Positions 38,941 to 48,519 of a DNA stretch of 64,000 bases are shown here, piece after piece; position 1 is the first letter of the stretch, and each line of letters starts with the position of its first letter. Location of the stretch: assembly GCF_001049895.1 (NCBI RefSeq), contig NZ_CVPE01000003.1, forward strand, positions 434,001 through 498,000. Reading direction: 5' to 3'. The notes under the pieces were generated by a model. That model worked only from the letters and a program-made list of their open reading frames with translations. It did not search any database and was not told where the DNA came from. The stretch is from Rubeoparvulum massiliense. Lineage in GTDB: Bacteria > Bacillota > Bacilli > Rubeoparvulales > Rubeoparvulaceae. The position numbers and the translations under genes were made by a program.

Positions 38941-40638
38941 ATGAGTAAAGAGAATTCAGTGCGAGTCTTTGCCCTCGGAGGGTTAGACGAAATCGGTAAA
39001 AATATGTATGCAGTGGAGTATAAAGATCAGATTTTTGTGGTGGATGCAGGAATTAAGTTTCCCGATGATGACATGTATGGGATCGACTATATTATTCCTG
39101 ACTTCACCTATTTAATTCAAAACAAACAAAAGGTGAAGGGCCTCTTTCTAACCCACGGCCACGAAGACCATATCGGAGGTATTCCCTATCTATTACGGGA
39201 AATCAATCTTCCTATCTATGGAAGTCGCTTCACAATCGGACTCGTTAAGGGGAAAATTGAAGAAGCTCGGCTTAAGCCTCCCACCTATGTGGAAGTAGAC
39301 GAAGAGAGTGAAGTAAGGTTGGGTGACTTCACCATTCGCTTCTTTAATGTTAACCATAGTATCCCCGATGCACTCGGGATTATTTTTGAAACACCAGAAG
39401 GGATCATCGTCCACACTGGTGATTTTAAATTTGATCAGACCCCCATTGGGAAAAAGGCTAGCTATGCTACTCTAGCTGCTTTATCGAAGCAGAATGTACT
39501 GGCGCTATTAGCTGATAGTACCAATAGTATGCGCCCTGGCTACACCTTCTCAGACTCGATAATTGGTCAAAATATCATGGAGATCGTAGAACAGGCAACG
39601 GGACGAATTATTTTAGCTACATTCGCTTCCAATGTGCATCGCCTACAGCAAGTGGTAGAGGCTGGAGAAAAGGAAGGACGAAAGATTGCCTTAGCAGGCC
39701 GAAGTATGGAACGTGTCTTTCAGGTGGGTCAAGAATTAGGGTATATCAATGTACAGAAGGATACCATCGTTCCCCTTAAGAAGGTGAACCAGCTTCCTGA
39801 CCAGAAGGTGCTAATTATTTCTACCGGGAGCCAAGGTGAACCGATGGCCGCTCTTACCCGAATGGCCAATGGAGCTCACCCTGATATTGAACTACATCAT
39901 ACAGATACCATCATTATCTCTGCTTCCCCCATCCCTGGTAACATCAAGAGCGTATCAAGGGTAATTAACCAATTATCCAAAACAGGTGCCAATATTGTTT
40001 ATAATTCCAATACGGAAATACATGCCTCTGGACATGGGAGTCAGGAAGAGTTAAAACTAATGTTAAACCTAATCCAGCCCAAATATTTTGTCCCTATCCA
40101 TGGTGAATACCGGATGCTACACACCCATGCAAAATTGGCAGAAATGACTGGCATCCCTCCTGAGAATATCTTTATCCTTGATAATGGTGATCAGGTTCAC
40201 TTTACCCGAGATGATGCATGGATTGGTGGGAAGGTCCAAGCAGGTCCTGTCTTTATCGATGGGCGTGGTATCGGTGATATTGGGAATGTGGTAATGCGTG
40301 ATCGTAAGACGCTATCCCAAGATGGCGTGATCCTACTCGTTGTAGCCATCGATATGAAAAAGCGTCAAATTCTTGCTGGACCCGATATTATTACCCGCGG
40401 TTTCGTCTATGTCCGCGAGTCCCAAGAATTAATCGACCAATTACAAGCCCTCGCTCGTGAAACGCTAGAGAAACAGCTATCCAATAAAGTGACAGACTGG
40501 GGTCGCTTAAAACAGGCCTTAACCGACCAGATTACACCCTTTGTTCAAGAAAAAACAGGACGGTCTCCGATGTTCTTACCGATCATTTCTGAGATTCGCT
40601 TGGAGGACAACCCTTCAGCCAGCAAAGCTGAAGCATAG
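38941..40638 (+). CDS. rnj: Ribonuclease J
   Basis: Metallo-beta-lactamase/beta-CASP ribonuclease with 5'-3' exonuclease and endonuclease activity in mRNA decay and rRNA processing. The 565-aa protein has the intact metal motif THGHEDHIGG (71-80), VHTGDFKFD, the beta-CASP ATFASNVHRLQQVVE, SGHGSQEELKLML and PIHGEYRML, then the C-terminal domain. The complete HGHEDH resembles active J1 rather than J2 (HGHDEN), but other stretches are J2-like (GYTFSDS, DRKTLSQDGVIL), so the J1/J2 assignment is left open. AAAAGGAGG ribosome binding site. Confidence 0.93.
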   Translation: MSKENSVRVFALGGLDEIGKNMYAVEYKDQIFVVDAGIKFPDDDMYGIDYIIPDFTYLIQNKQKVKGLFLTHGHEDHIGGIPYLLREINLPIYGSRFTIGLVKGKIEEARLKPPTYVEVDEESEVRLGDFTIRFFNVNHSIPDALGIIFETPEGIIVHTGDFKFDQTPIGKKASYATLAALSKQNVLALLADSTNSMRPGYTFSDSIIGQNIMEIVEQATGRIILATFASNVHRLQQVVEAGEKEGRKIALAGRSMERVFQVGQELGYINVQKDTIVPLKKVNQLPDQKVLIISTGSQGEPMAALTRMANGAHPDIELHHTDTIIISASPIPGNIKSVSRVINQLSKTGANIVYNSNTEIHASGHGSQEELKLMLNLIQPKYFVPIHGEYRMLHTHAKLAEMTGIPPENIFILDNGDQVHFTRDDAWIGGKVQAGPVFIDGRGIGDIGNVVMRDRKTLSQDGVILLVVAIDMKKRQILAGPDIITRGFVYVRESQELIDQLQALARETLEKQLSNKVTDWGRLKQALTDQITPFVQEKTGRSPMFLPIISEIRLEDNPSASKAEA

Positions 40639-40662
40639 AGCTATGATTGCTTAATAAGTGTA

Positions 40663-40698
40663 GAGAAGCCCCTCATGTGCTAATATGAGGGGCTTCTC
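40663..40698. terminator. Shared terminator between RNase J and M14 peptidase genes
   Basis: Perfect 14-bp stem GAGAAGCCCCTCAT (40663-40676) / ATGAGGGGCTTCTC (40685-40698), 8-nt loop. It overlaps the last codons of the minus-strand peptidase gene; T-tracts are weak. Confidence 0.65.
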
Positions 40699-41602
40699 TT
40701 GCAAGCCATAGGACCAGGGGCAGATGGATATGAAGCTCCTCTTGGAAACAATGGAGGGGTAAATGGCGTTCGCCAGGATAGTAGCCTAGTTCAGGTGTAA
40801 AGCCTGGTCGCTGAAATGTTTCAATAAACCAGTCGGTATATCCACCACCATTAGGTGATAATTCAGGCTGGACAAGACGGTAACCACTTCGCATCGCAAA
40901 TTGGTTGGCTAATCGACAATCTCGCGCCAATGTTTGAGGAGAGTTATGAAAGTACCAATAGAGTACCTTCCCCGCTGAATGATATGCCAAGGCTAGCCTT
41001 GGCTCAATGGCATATGTGAGTTCTACTAGCCATTTCGCCTCATTAGCCTCCAATGGTTTCCTCCCTTTATACTGCTTATAGCAAGGACGCCCCATATCAT
41101 CTTGAATCTCTGCCCAGCGTGCAGGGTATTGGCGATTTAAATCGATCCCCTCACCATTAGCCTTCCAACGTGTAAAATCACGGGAACCAAGATTAAACTC
41201 CAGTAGTTGTTGATGAACCCTTATTGGAAACGCTTGAACACCAAATTGCTGAAGAGTGACACCATCTGGGTTTACCATTGGAACGATCCAGAGGGTAACT
41301 TCCTCTAGCAATTGACGGAGGTCTAGCTGCTCATATACTTCTTGCTTCATCACTAGTCGGCTGTATTCCTCCACCATTTTCATAAGCAATAGACTGGTTA
41401 ACCACTCGCGACCATGATGAGCACCATTCAAGAATAATGGCACCGCTCCTTTTCCGAGACGGAGGCACCAGATCTCCCGATTATAAATTGTTTTACCTAA
41501 TGAATCGTAAGCGATCCATTTTGGATAGGCTAAGGCTAGTGCCTGCAAATTGATACAGAGCTTCTCATAGGTATACATGGATTGAGTCTGCACAATTCTC
41601 AC
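40673..41602 (-). CDS. M14-family zinc carboxypeptidase
   Basis: 309-aa peptidase of the gamma-D-glutamyl-meso-diaminopimelate peptidase I type. Zinc ligands in FLNGAHHGREWLTS (HxxE), substrate-binding GIDLNRQYPARW (the NR pair), third His in LALAYHSAGKVLYWYF, and catalytic Glu in FTPELGYYPGE. GTG start at 41602 behind GAGGAGGAAAAG. It has neither a LysM domain nor a signal peptide, unlike B. sphaericus endopeptidase I, so it may act in the cytoplasm on imported cell-wall peptides or in the mother cell during sporulation. Confidence 0.87.
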   Translation of the reverse strand: MRIVQTQSMYTYEKLCINLQALALAYPKWIAYDSLGKTIYNREIWCLRLGKGAVPLFLNGAHHGREWLTSLLLMKMVEEYSRLVMKQEVYEQLDLRQLLEEVTLWIVPMVNPDGVTLQQFGVQAFPIRVHQQLLEFNLGSRDFTRWKANGEGIDLNRQYPARWAEIQDDMGRPCYKQYKGRKPLEANEAKWLVELTYAIEPRLALAYHSAGKVLYWYFHNSPQTLARDCRLANQFAMRSGYRLVQPELSPNGGGYTDWFIETFQRPGFTPELGYYPGERHLPLHCFQEELHIHLPLVLWLAREAPHIST

Positions 41603-41776
41603 TTCTTTTCCTCCTCATCTCGTCCTTCCAATAGATCATCCAGCACGCTTCTCGAAAGAAATAGACAGATTATTTTTTTTGATTGTTAATGTGATCCTAT
41701 GGGTTTACAATATGTTTGATCCGCTTAACGTACTTGCCAAGCTTCATCTTATCAAGATGGAAACGGGGAATACACC

Positions 41777-43174
41777 ATGAAAAATCGTCAGCTTGGTTTT
41801 TTTATCTTAACGGCAATGGTAATTGGCAATATGGTTGGTTCAGGTACGTTTATGCTTCCACGAACACTGGCTGAGGTTGCCAGTCCTGCAGGTGTTTTAT
41901 GGGCTTGGGGTATAACCGGATTTGGCGTATTTATGCTGGCATTGGTTTATGGTAATTTGGCGATTCGGAAGCCAGGGATCACTGGTGGACCGCAAATCTA
42001 TGCCAAGGAATTATTTTCCCAGCATCCAAAACGTGCGCGCCTCAGTGGTTTTATTGTCACTTGGGGGTACTGGGTAGCCGATTTCGTTGGAGTGGTTGCA
42101 ATTCTTATTACCTTTGCAAGTTATCTTTCTACTTTCTTTCCCATCCTTACCAGCCAAGCAATCCTCATGGAGATCGGAACATTTCAATTAAGAGTGGGTA
42201 ATGCCCTTACCTTCCTTGTCTGTTCTGGCCTTCTTTGGCTAATTGTTGGCACAATCTTACTTGGTATGGATACAGCTGGGCGGGTCAATTTTATTGCTAC
42301 ATTTACGAAAATACTAGGATTTCTCTTCTTCATTGGCGTCACACTCTTCACCTTTGACATCAATAACGTTGTTCCTTTAGTTCAACCGCGATTTGATGAG
42401 GTGGGCGTACCCGTATCATTGTTCGGTCAAGTAAATCACGCTGCGATCTCCACCTTATGGGCATTTGCTGGGATTGAGTCAGCTCTCGTTTTATCTGACC
42501 GTGTCAAACGAGCATCCGATGTAAAATGGGCTACTGTTACCGGCCTCTTGATTGCTACGTTGATCTATATTGGCATTACTCTATTAGTGATGGGCAATAT
42601 GGGACAAGAAGAGTTAATCCAATCAGAAAAGCCATTGGCCGATGCCTTAATTCATGCTATTGGCCCTTCCGGTGGCTATATCATTTCCCTCCTCGGTTGT
42701 GTGGCCATCCTAGGTACATCCATTGGTTGGATTATGATCGCTGCTGAGGTTCCCCATCAAGCTGCGAAAAATGGCATGTTTTTACGATTTTTTCTACCAA
42801 CAAACAAAGCGCAAGTACCACATCGCTCTTTATTGCTATCTTGTGGCTTAACACAGATTTTTCTCTTTTCCACCATCTCGCAATCAATGGCACGTGTCTT
42901 TGATCTGTTTGTCTTCGTCTCCATCCTCACATACTTATTGCCACTGGGCATCGCATCCTTCTATCAGCTCAAGCTCGTCTTCACAGGTGAAACCTATGAA
43001 AAGGAGCGAGGGAGACGCTGGGTTGATGGCATTATTAGCACACTTGCATCGCTATACTCCGTCTGGCTTGTTATCACAGGTACAGCGGACCCTATTGGAT
43101 TCCTTCTAGGTATCCTTTTACTGGTCAGTGGGTTGCTCTTTTATCCACTCCTCCCCAAAAAAAAGATATCCTAA
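41777..43174 (+). CDS. Amino-acid permease/antiporter, APC superfamily, copy 1
   Basis: 465-aa polytopic transporter, about 12 TM helices. The first helix carries the APC substrate motif GNMVGSGTFMLPRTLAEVASP, and TM6 contains HAAISTLWAFAGIESALVL. Overall it resembles basic amino-acid/polyamine or arginine-ornithine antiporters, but substrate is not predictable. A closely related copy lies at 44894-46312. Monocistronic, with its own terminator at 43189-43221. A strong Shine-Dalgarno is lacking; GGGG lies about 7 nt before the ATG. Confidence 0.88.
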   Translation: MKNRQLGFFILTAMVIGNMVGSGTFMLPRTLAEVASPAGVLWAWGITGFGVFMLALVYGNLAIRKPGITGGPQIYAKELFSQHPKRARLSGFIVTWGYWVADFVGVVAILITFASYLSTFFPILTSQAILMEIGTFQLRVGNALTFLVCSGLLWLIVGTILLGMDTAGRVNFIATFTKILGFLFFIGVTLFTFDINNVVPLVQPRFDEVGVPVSLFGQVNHAAISTLWAFAGIESALVLSDRVKRASDVKWATVTGLLIATLIYIGITLLVMGNMGQEELIQSEKPLADALIHAIGPSGGYIISLLGCVAILGTSIGWIMIAAEVPHQAAKNGMFLRFFLPTNKAQVPHRSLLLSCGLTQIFLFSTISQSMARVFDLFVFVSILTYLLPLGIASFYQLKLVFTGETYEKERGRRWVDGIISTLASLYSVWLVITGTADPIGFLLGILLLVSGLLFYPLLPKKKIS

Positions 43175-43188
43175 TAAAAACTATCTTG

Positions 43189-43221
43189 AGAAGCACCTGT
43201 TTGCGGCAGGTGCTTCTTTTG
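43189..43221 (+). terminator. Rho-independent terminator of permease copy 1
   Basis: 11-bp stem AGAAGCACCTG (43189-43199) / CAGGTGCTTCT (43207-43217), 7-nt loop, followed by TTTG. Confidence 0.85.
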
Positions 43222-43292
43222 TTCCACTTCGTATTTTCTTCACAGTTTTATGGTACAGTTACCCTATATTCTTCGAGCAGGAGGAGAGGATT

Positions 43293-44693
43293 ATGGGTTA
43301 CACAAGGAAAAAGAGCACCTCAAATCTACTATTGTCACAGTTGTTAACTGTACTCATAGTATTGAACACCTCATTTCCCATGGTGACAGGTGCCGATTCA
43401 GAACCACAGAGGGAATTGGTGACTCCAAAGCAGTCACTTCAACAGGTCATCGATGATGCTCAGCCTAACAGTACCCTAATCCTGTCAGCAGGCAACTATC
43501 AAGGGCCGATCCAGATTAATAAGCCGATCCATCTAAAAGGAAATGGTGCTGTTATTACAGGGATGGGAACCGGACATGTAATTCAGATTGAGGCAGATTT
43601 TGTAACACTAGAAGGCTTATTCATTCAGGAGAGTGGTCTCGGTTCCCGCGATGCTGGGATCTATGCAGAGGGCTCCCACTTCATTTTCGCTGATCTCACC
43701 ATTAACCAGGTGAAACACGGAGTTTATCTTAATCAAGCAAAGGATGTGGTCATCAAGACTAGTACCATCTCTAGTTACCCTGACCACTTCTCAAAGCGGG
43801 GAAATGGAATCCACGTAGCAGGAACAGAACAGGTAAATATCCTACAGAATAAGATCACGGGTGTCCAAGATGGGATCTATTTGGAATACGCAAAAAAGGT
43901 TGGAATAACCGGTAATGAGATTAGCAATTCCCGCTATGGTACTCATTTTATGTTCTCAGAGAACACACAAGCTATAGAAAATTACTTTCATCATAATATT
44001 ACGGGTTTTATGGTGATGTATTCCAATCATTTAGAGCTCAATCAGAACCTGATTTCCCATCATCTTCATTATCGAGGGTATGGCACCATGATCTATGAAG
44101 CTGATCAAATTCAGTTTATGAGCAATCAATTGGTTCAGAACAGTAATGCCCTTGCTTTAGAGAATGCTCAAGAGCTCACCATTGCGGAGAATCAAATTAC
44201 AGGCAATCATACCGGATTACTGCTGCTTCAAGTAAATAATGAGCTCCAAATTAAGCGGAATCAATGGATAGGAAATATGATTCAAATCCGCCTTGGGTCA
44301 GCTGATGCTTCTCCTGTTCCAGATGGAAGCCTACAGGATAATTATTGGGATGGATATCAGGGAAGAGATTTGGACCACAATGGATTTGGTGATAGCCCAT
44401 ACTTTGCTTACTCCTCTACCGGTGACTTCATCATGGAAATTCCAGCGTTTCAACTCTTTTTTCAAAGCCCTGCTATGCAATTCTGGTCAGCGATCAATGA
44501 ACAAATGCTTAATCCTACCATGATCAAAGGAATGGATCCTTCTCCACAAATGGCTCCCTTCTTACATTGGGGGCAAAATCAGTCTATAGGTAAATCCGCT
44601 CACTTTCCTATAACACTCCTACTTTTCAGTGGGTTACTTTTAATGATTGTTTTGGCGCTACTAAATTGGGCGAGAGTAGAGAAATTGAGCTAG
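43293..44693 (+). CDS. nosD: NosD-like copper-site maturation protein
   Basis: 466-aa extracytoplasmic right-handed beta-helix protein of the NosD/CASH family, needed with NosF and NosY to mature the Cu(Z) centre of nitrous oxide reductase. Start is ATG 43293 behind AGGAGGAGAGG; the frame extends upstream without signals. An N-terminal signal/anchor (LLLSQLLTVLIVLNTSF) is followed by LQQVIDDAQPNSTLILSAGNYQG and many helix rungs (NGIHVAGTEQVNILQNKI, DGIYLEYAKKVGITGN, RYGTHFMFSENTQ). A C-terminal TM helix (ITLLLFSGLLLMIVLALLNW) probably anchors it. It stands alone between two permeases; nosY and nosF lie 2.3 kb downstream. Confidence 0.85.
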   Translation: MGYTRKKSTSNLLLSQLLTVLIVLNTSFPMVTGADSEPQRELVTPKQSLQQVIDDAQPNSTLILSAGNYQGPIQINKPIHLKGNGAVITGMGTGHVIQIEADFVTLEGLFIQESGLGSRDAGIYAEGSHFIFADLTINQVKHGVYLNQAKDVVIKTSTISSYPDHFSKRGNGIHVAGTEQVNILQNKITGVQDGIYLEYAKKVGITGNEISNSRYGTHFMFSENTQAIENYFHHNITGFMVMYSNHLELNQNLISHHLHYRGYGTMIYEADQIQFMSNQLVQNSNALALENAQELTIAENQITGNHTGLLLLQVNNELQIKRNQWIGNMIQIRLGSADASPVPDGSLQDNYWDGYQGRDLDHNGFGDSPYFAYSSTGDFIMEIPAFQLFFQSPAMQFWSAINEQMLNPTMIKGMDPSPQMAPFLHWGQNQSIGKSAHFPITLLLFSGLLLMIVLALLNWARVEKLS

Positions 44694-44893
44694 ATCAGCT
44701 CTAGATCTAAAGATTGCCATAATATATTCTTATATTTTCCCGTTTCAACATTGAGAAACCATTTTTAATTAACTATATTAAAGATGATCCTATTCATCTT
44801 AAACAAAAAACAGAGTAAATCTTCACCCCTTCATCATCCCTAAAAGATAAGTTGCGTGCGCTTGCACAAAAACTAACAAAAGGGGATAAATGA

Positions 44894-46312
44894 ATGGAAC
44901 AGGAACAGCAAAAGATGGGGTTTTGGCTACTAACAGCCCTCGTTGTTGGTAATATGGGCGGATCAGGTATCTTTATGTTGCCACGAACCCTCGCAGCCGT
45001 AGCAAGTCCATTAGGTGTTTTACTGGCTTGGAGTTTTACCGCTTTGGGTGTACTAATGTTAGCTTTGGTTTATGGAAATCTATCACTTCGTAAACCAGAC
45101 ATTACTGGCGGACCACAAATCTATGCCAAGGAGCTCTTCCAGAACAAACGCCGTTCTCTCCTCGGTGGATTTTTGGTGACTTGGGGCTACTGGGTTGCAG
45201 ACTTCATTGGAGTGGTAGCTATGCTAATCACTTTCACCAGTTATCTGTCTGCAATCTTCCCGATTCTATCTAGTAAAGAAATTATATGGTCTCTCGGTTC
45301 CTTTGACTTGTACCTAGGTAATTTTCTGTCCTTTCTCATTGCGTCTCTACTCTTATGGTTAATCACATTTACGATTTGGCGAGGCATGGAGACTGCTGGT
45401 AAGGTGAACTTTATCGCGACCTTAACAAAGGTTCTTGGCTTCCTTTTCTTTATTGTGGTTGCCATCTATTCCTTTGATGCCAGCTACTTCTTTCCTCTAG
45501 ATCAACCGCGCTACAACGATGCAGGAGAAGTCGTGAGTGTTTTTGGCCAGGTGAACCATGCTGCTATTTCTACATTGTGGGCATTTGCTGGAATTGAGTC
45601 AGCTGTCGTCTTCTCTGATCGTGCCAAACGAAAAAGTGATATTAGAAAGGCGACGATTACTGGACTCTTTATCACAACCATCCTCTATGTAGGGATCACA
45701 TTGCTCGTTATGGGTACCATGCCCCAATCCCAATTAATTGTTTCGGAGAAGCCATTAGCGGATGCCATGTATAATGTGGTTGGGTCTGCAGGAAGTAGTA
45801 TCATTGCCATTCTAGGCTGTATTGCCATTGTAGGGACAACCATCGGTTGGGTTATGATCTCAGCAGAGGTTCCCTATCAAGCAGCAAAAAATGGGATGTT
45901 CATCGAGAAATTCGCCAAAGAGAATCGTCGAAAAGCGCCAGTCTTTTCCTTGTTTCTTTCTTGCTCCTTAAGCCAACTTTTTCTTTTCTCTGCCATTTCT
46001 CAATCCATGGCACAAGTGTTTGACTTTATCGTCTTTGTCTCCATCCTAACCTACCTATTGCCATTAGGCATGGGACCCATCTACCAGCTGAAACTGGTGA
46101 TAAGCGGAGAAACCTATGAAAAAGATAAAAGAGCTCGTACCATCGATGGTATCATCTCCTTTATCGCTGCGATCTACTTTACCTGGCTGGTCTTGACAGG
46201 TACATCCGATATGAAAGGCTTCATCCTCGGTATCTGTCTCATCTTATCCGCCTTCATCTTCTACCCACTGTTGAAGCTTCCGCCCAAGGAGAATCAACAG
46301 CGTAGTAAGTAA
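44894..46312 (+). CDS. Amino-acid permease/antiporter, APC superfamily, copy 2
   Basis: 472-aa paralogue of the permease at 41777-43174, alike along its whole length (GNMGGSGIFMLPRTLAAVASP; HAAISTLWAFAGIESAVVFSDR; LVVGNM and ILTYLLPLG segments). Start is ATG 44894, 8 nt after AGGGG. The same uncertainty about substrate applies. It is separated from nosD by a 200-base AT-rich gap without a clear terminator, and from nosL by a strong terminator. The duplication flanking nosD suggests local rearrangement. Confidence 0.88.
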   Translation: MEQEQQKMGFWLLTALVVGNMGGSGIFMLPRTLAAVASPLGVLLAWSFTALGVLMLALVYGNLSLRKPDITGGPQIYAKELFQNKRRSLLGGFLVTWGYWVADFIGVVAMLITFTSYLSAIFPILSSKEIIWSLGSFDLYLGNFLSFLIASLLLWLITFTIWRGMETAGKVNFIATLTKVLGFLFFIVVAIYSFDASYFFPLDQPRYNDAGEVVSVFGQVNHAAISTLWAFAGIESAVVFSDRAKRKSDIRKATITGLFITTILYVGITLLVMGTMPQSQLIVSEKPLADAMYNVVGSAGSSIIAILGCIAIVGTTIGWVMISAEVPYQAAKNGMFIEKFAKENRRKAPVFSLFLSCSLSQLFLFSAISQSMAQVFDFIVFVSILTYLLPLGMGPIYQLKLVISGETYEKDKRARTIDGIISFIAAIYFTWLVLTGTSDMKGFILGICLILSAFIFYPLLKLPPKENQQRSK

Positions 46313-46351
46313 ACAGGCAACCCTAGTATGTAACAATAGAAGTTACTCTTT

Positions 46352-46381
46352 GGAGTTCAACATGGTTGAACTCCTTTTTTT
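46352..46381 (+). terminator. Rho-independent terminator of permease copy 2
   Basis: Perfect 10-bp stem GGAGTTCAAC (46352-46361) / GTTGAACTCC (46365-46374), 3-nt loop, followed by seven T. Confidence 0.9.
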
Positions 46382-46471
46382 GTCTTAAAGATTCGGAATT
46401 TCGCACTTTCTTCACATTTTCCTGTTACATTGACGATGTGTCTAATTTGTGACGAAGTAAGGAGGTATACC

Positions 46472-46957
46472 ATGTATATTAAACAAAAAAGAGTACTTCT
46501 AACGCTACTGATGCTGACGACCATTCTCATCCTGGGTACTGCCTGTAGCAATGATAGTACCTATCCACCAGAGTCGATCAACCCAGAAGTGGATGTTTGT
46601 GCAGTCTGTAATATGTCACTTGTTCACGATGAACATATCACACAATTAATAACAAAGGATAAGACTGCCTATAAATTTGATGATATTGGCTGTATGGTTC
46701 AGTTTATTGAAGCAGGGGAAAAGAACAGCCTCGATTTAGGTGCTGTCTATGTGAAAGATACCGATAATAATCAGTGGATTGAATGGACCAATGCTGTCCA
46801 TGTTTACCACCCTGACATTTGGACACCCATGGCCTATGGGGTGATTAGTTTTAGTAATGAAGAGTCTGCACGGAGGTACATGATGGAATATCCTGATGCT
46901 GAGCTAATTACCACACCTCAGTTATTTGAGCATAACTGGTTTGAGCTAGTGAAATGA
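46472..46957 (+). CDS. nosL: NosL-family copper-binding lipoprotein, copy 1
   Basis: 161-aa lipoprotein from ATG 46472, behind TAAGGAGGTATACC. Lipobox LGTAC with lipidated C25. The NosL signature CAVCNM (C43, C46, M48) binds Cu(I), and the YKFDDIGCM motif is also conserved. In denitrifiers NosL delivers copper to apo-nitrous oxide reductase. It lies 7 bp before nosY and is the first gene of nosL-nosY-nosF, the maturation module, consistent with this role. Confidence 0.88.
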   Translation: MYIKQKRVLLTLLMLTTILILGTACSNDSTYPPESINPEVDVCAVCNMSLVHDEHITQLITKDKTAYKFDDIGCMVQFIEAGEKNSLDLGAVYVKDTDNNQWIEWTNAVHVYHPDIWTPMAYGVISFSNEESARRYMMEYPDAELITTPQLFEHNWFELVK

Positions 46958-46964
46958 GGGTGCG

Positions 46965-47792
46965 ATGATGAGAAAGCTTCGATCCGTTGCACGCCAAGAG
47001 CTATTGATGCTGATCAAAAGCAGGTGGATCCTCCACTATTCCATTCTTTTTGCTATTCTTGCCCTGATTATTTCAATGATTGGTACGCGAGCATATTCAG
47101 GCTATGATGGGTTCACGATCAGCACTGCAAATTTACTTAACCTCTCACTATTACTAGTGCCATTAATTGCACTCCTATTTGGTAGTATGAACTGGGCTGG
47201 TGAACAGGAGGATGGTTGGCTCCCCCTTCTCCGTACCTATCCTTTGAGTAGACTTAGTCTAATCGGTGGTAAATATTTGGGCCTACTCTTGGGCATGGTA
47301 ATGGTTATTTCCATAGGTTATGCCATTTCAGGATTCTTTTTTGTCTTTCAAGGTGCTACTTTCCCTGTTCAGACATTTCTCACCTTTTGGAGTGCTTCCA
47401 TCATCCTGGCAGCGATTTTTCTTGCCATAGCCATTATGCTTGGAGCCTGGAGTAAGAATCGCTTACAGGCAATGGGGACAAGCTTAATCATCTGGGCTTG
47501 GCTTCTCTTATTCTATGAATTCTTCCTATTTATATTGGCTACATGGCTACCAAAAACATGGATTCTTCCTTTTCTTGTGGTCTCTCTTTACTTTAATCCC
47601 GTAGAGCTCGTTCGCTCCTGGGTTATCTTATCTATGGGCAGCGGCATCCTCTTCGGACCCGAGCTCTACTCATTTGTTACCTGGAGTGAAGCCTGGGTAG
47701 GACAGCTTCTCTATTTAGGTGTAGCAATACTTTGGATCATCATCCCATTGTTTTTTACCCTGATAATGGAGAGGAGAACCCAAGATGAGTGA
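46965..47792 (+). CDS. nosY: NosY-type ABC transporter permease
   Basis: 275-aa ABC-2 permease with about six TM helices. It matches NosY in MNWAGEQEDGWLPLLRTYPLSR (first loop) and NPVELVRSWVILSMGSGILFGPELY (last loop). With NosF and NosD it forms a complex that supplies sulfur for the Cu(Z) site of nitrous oxide reductase in studied denitrifiers. Its 3' end overlaps nosF by 8 nt. Confidence 0.85.
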   Translation: MMRKLRSVARQELLMLIKSRWILHYSILFAILALIISMIGTRAYSGYDGFTISTANLLNLSLLLVPLIALLFGSMNWAGEQEDGWLPLLRTYPLSRLSLIGGKYLGLLLGMVMVISIGYAISGFFFVFQGATFPVQTFLTFWSASIILAAIFLAIAIMLGAWSKNRLQAMGTSLIIWAWLLLFYEFFLFILATWLPKTWILPFLVVSLYFNPVELVRSWVILSMGSGILFGPELYSFVTWSEAWVGQLLYLGVAILWIIIPLFFTLIMERRTQDE

Positions 47793-48510
47793 AGGATACA
47801 TTCTTGAAGTAGAGAATATTAGTAAATCATTTCATAACCAAGTCAAGCTAGCCCCCATCTCATTTCAAGTGCGAGAAGGTGAGGTTCTAGCTCTATGTGG
47901 CGGTAATGGTGCTGGAAAGAGCACATTACTCAAGATCATCGTCGGTATGCTTAAGCCAACCACAGGGAGGATCCTACTTCAGGGCGAGACATTCTCTTCG
48001 CTCGCTATTAAGAAGCGCCAGCTCTTTGGCTATTTCCCTGATCAAATCCGTTATCCCATTCATTTAACTGCCAGGGAGATCTTATGCTACCTTGCTCGAT
48101 TACAAGATGCTCCACTTTACCGCGTACCTGAAGTATTAGAGTTGGTTGGCCTTACCTCCCATCAAGATGAGAGGGTGCGTACTTTCTCCAAGGGGATGCA
48201 GCAAAGACTAGGGTTAGCTCAGAGTTTACTTACCGATCCACCATTACTCATCTTTGATGAACCGACCAATGGCTTGGACCCCATCTGGGTTCACCATTTT
48301 AAGCAGATCGTTCGTCAGCTTCAGCAGAATGGCAAGACCATTCTCTTTACATCTCATATCCTACACGATGTGGAGGAATTAGCGGACCGTGTTGCTTTAA
48401 TGAATGAGGGTAAGCTCCTTGTACTAGGGAGCTTAGCAGAGCTACGGCAGCAGGATGGCGTGTTGATGTCATGGGAGGATCTATTCTTCCACTATCTTCA
48501 GTCCACTTAA
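47785..48510 (+). CDS. nosF: NosF-type ABC transporter ATP-binding protein
   Basis: 241-aa ATPase partner of NosY. Walker A LCGGNGAGKSTLLKI (about 37-51), Q-loop GYFPDQIRYP, signature FSKGMQQRLGLAQSL, Walker B LLIFDEPTNGLDP, switch His in ILFTSHILHDVEE. Overlap with nosY implies coupled translation. Followed by a strong bidirectional terminator. By sequence alone it could be a general ABC-2 exporter ATPase; the NosD/NosL/NosY context decides the call. Confidence 0.85.
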   Translation: MSEGYILEVENISKSFHNQVKLAPISFQVREGEVLALCGGNGAGKSTLLKIIVGMLKPTTGRILLQGETFSSLAIKKRQLFGYFPDQIRYPIHLTAREILCYLARLQDAPLYRVPEVLELVGLTSHQDERVRTFSKGMQQRLGLAQSLLTDPPLLIFDEPTNGLDPIWVHHFKQIVRQLQQNGKTILFTSHILHDVEELADRVALMNEGKLLVLGSLAELRQQDGVLMSWEDLFFHYLQST

Positions 48511-48519
48511 ACGGCATAT

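Noticed and set aside
43293-44693. NosD as a secreted pectate lyase or alginate epimerase
   Set aside because: The beta helix alone would allow it, but the CASH-type repeats, C-terminal anchor and linkage to nosL, nosY and nosF favour NosD.
41777-46312. Composite transposon formed by the two permeases
   Set aside because: No transposase, terminal inverted repeats or target-site duplication were seen; the repeats are protein-level paralogues.
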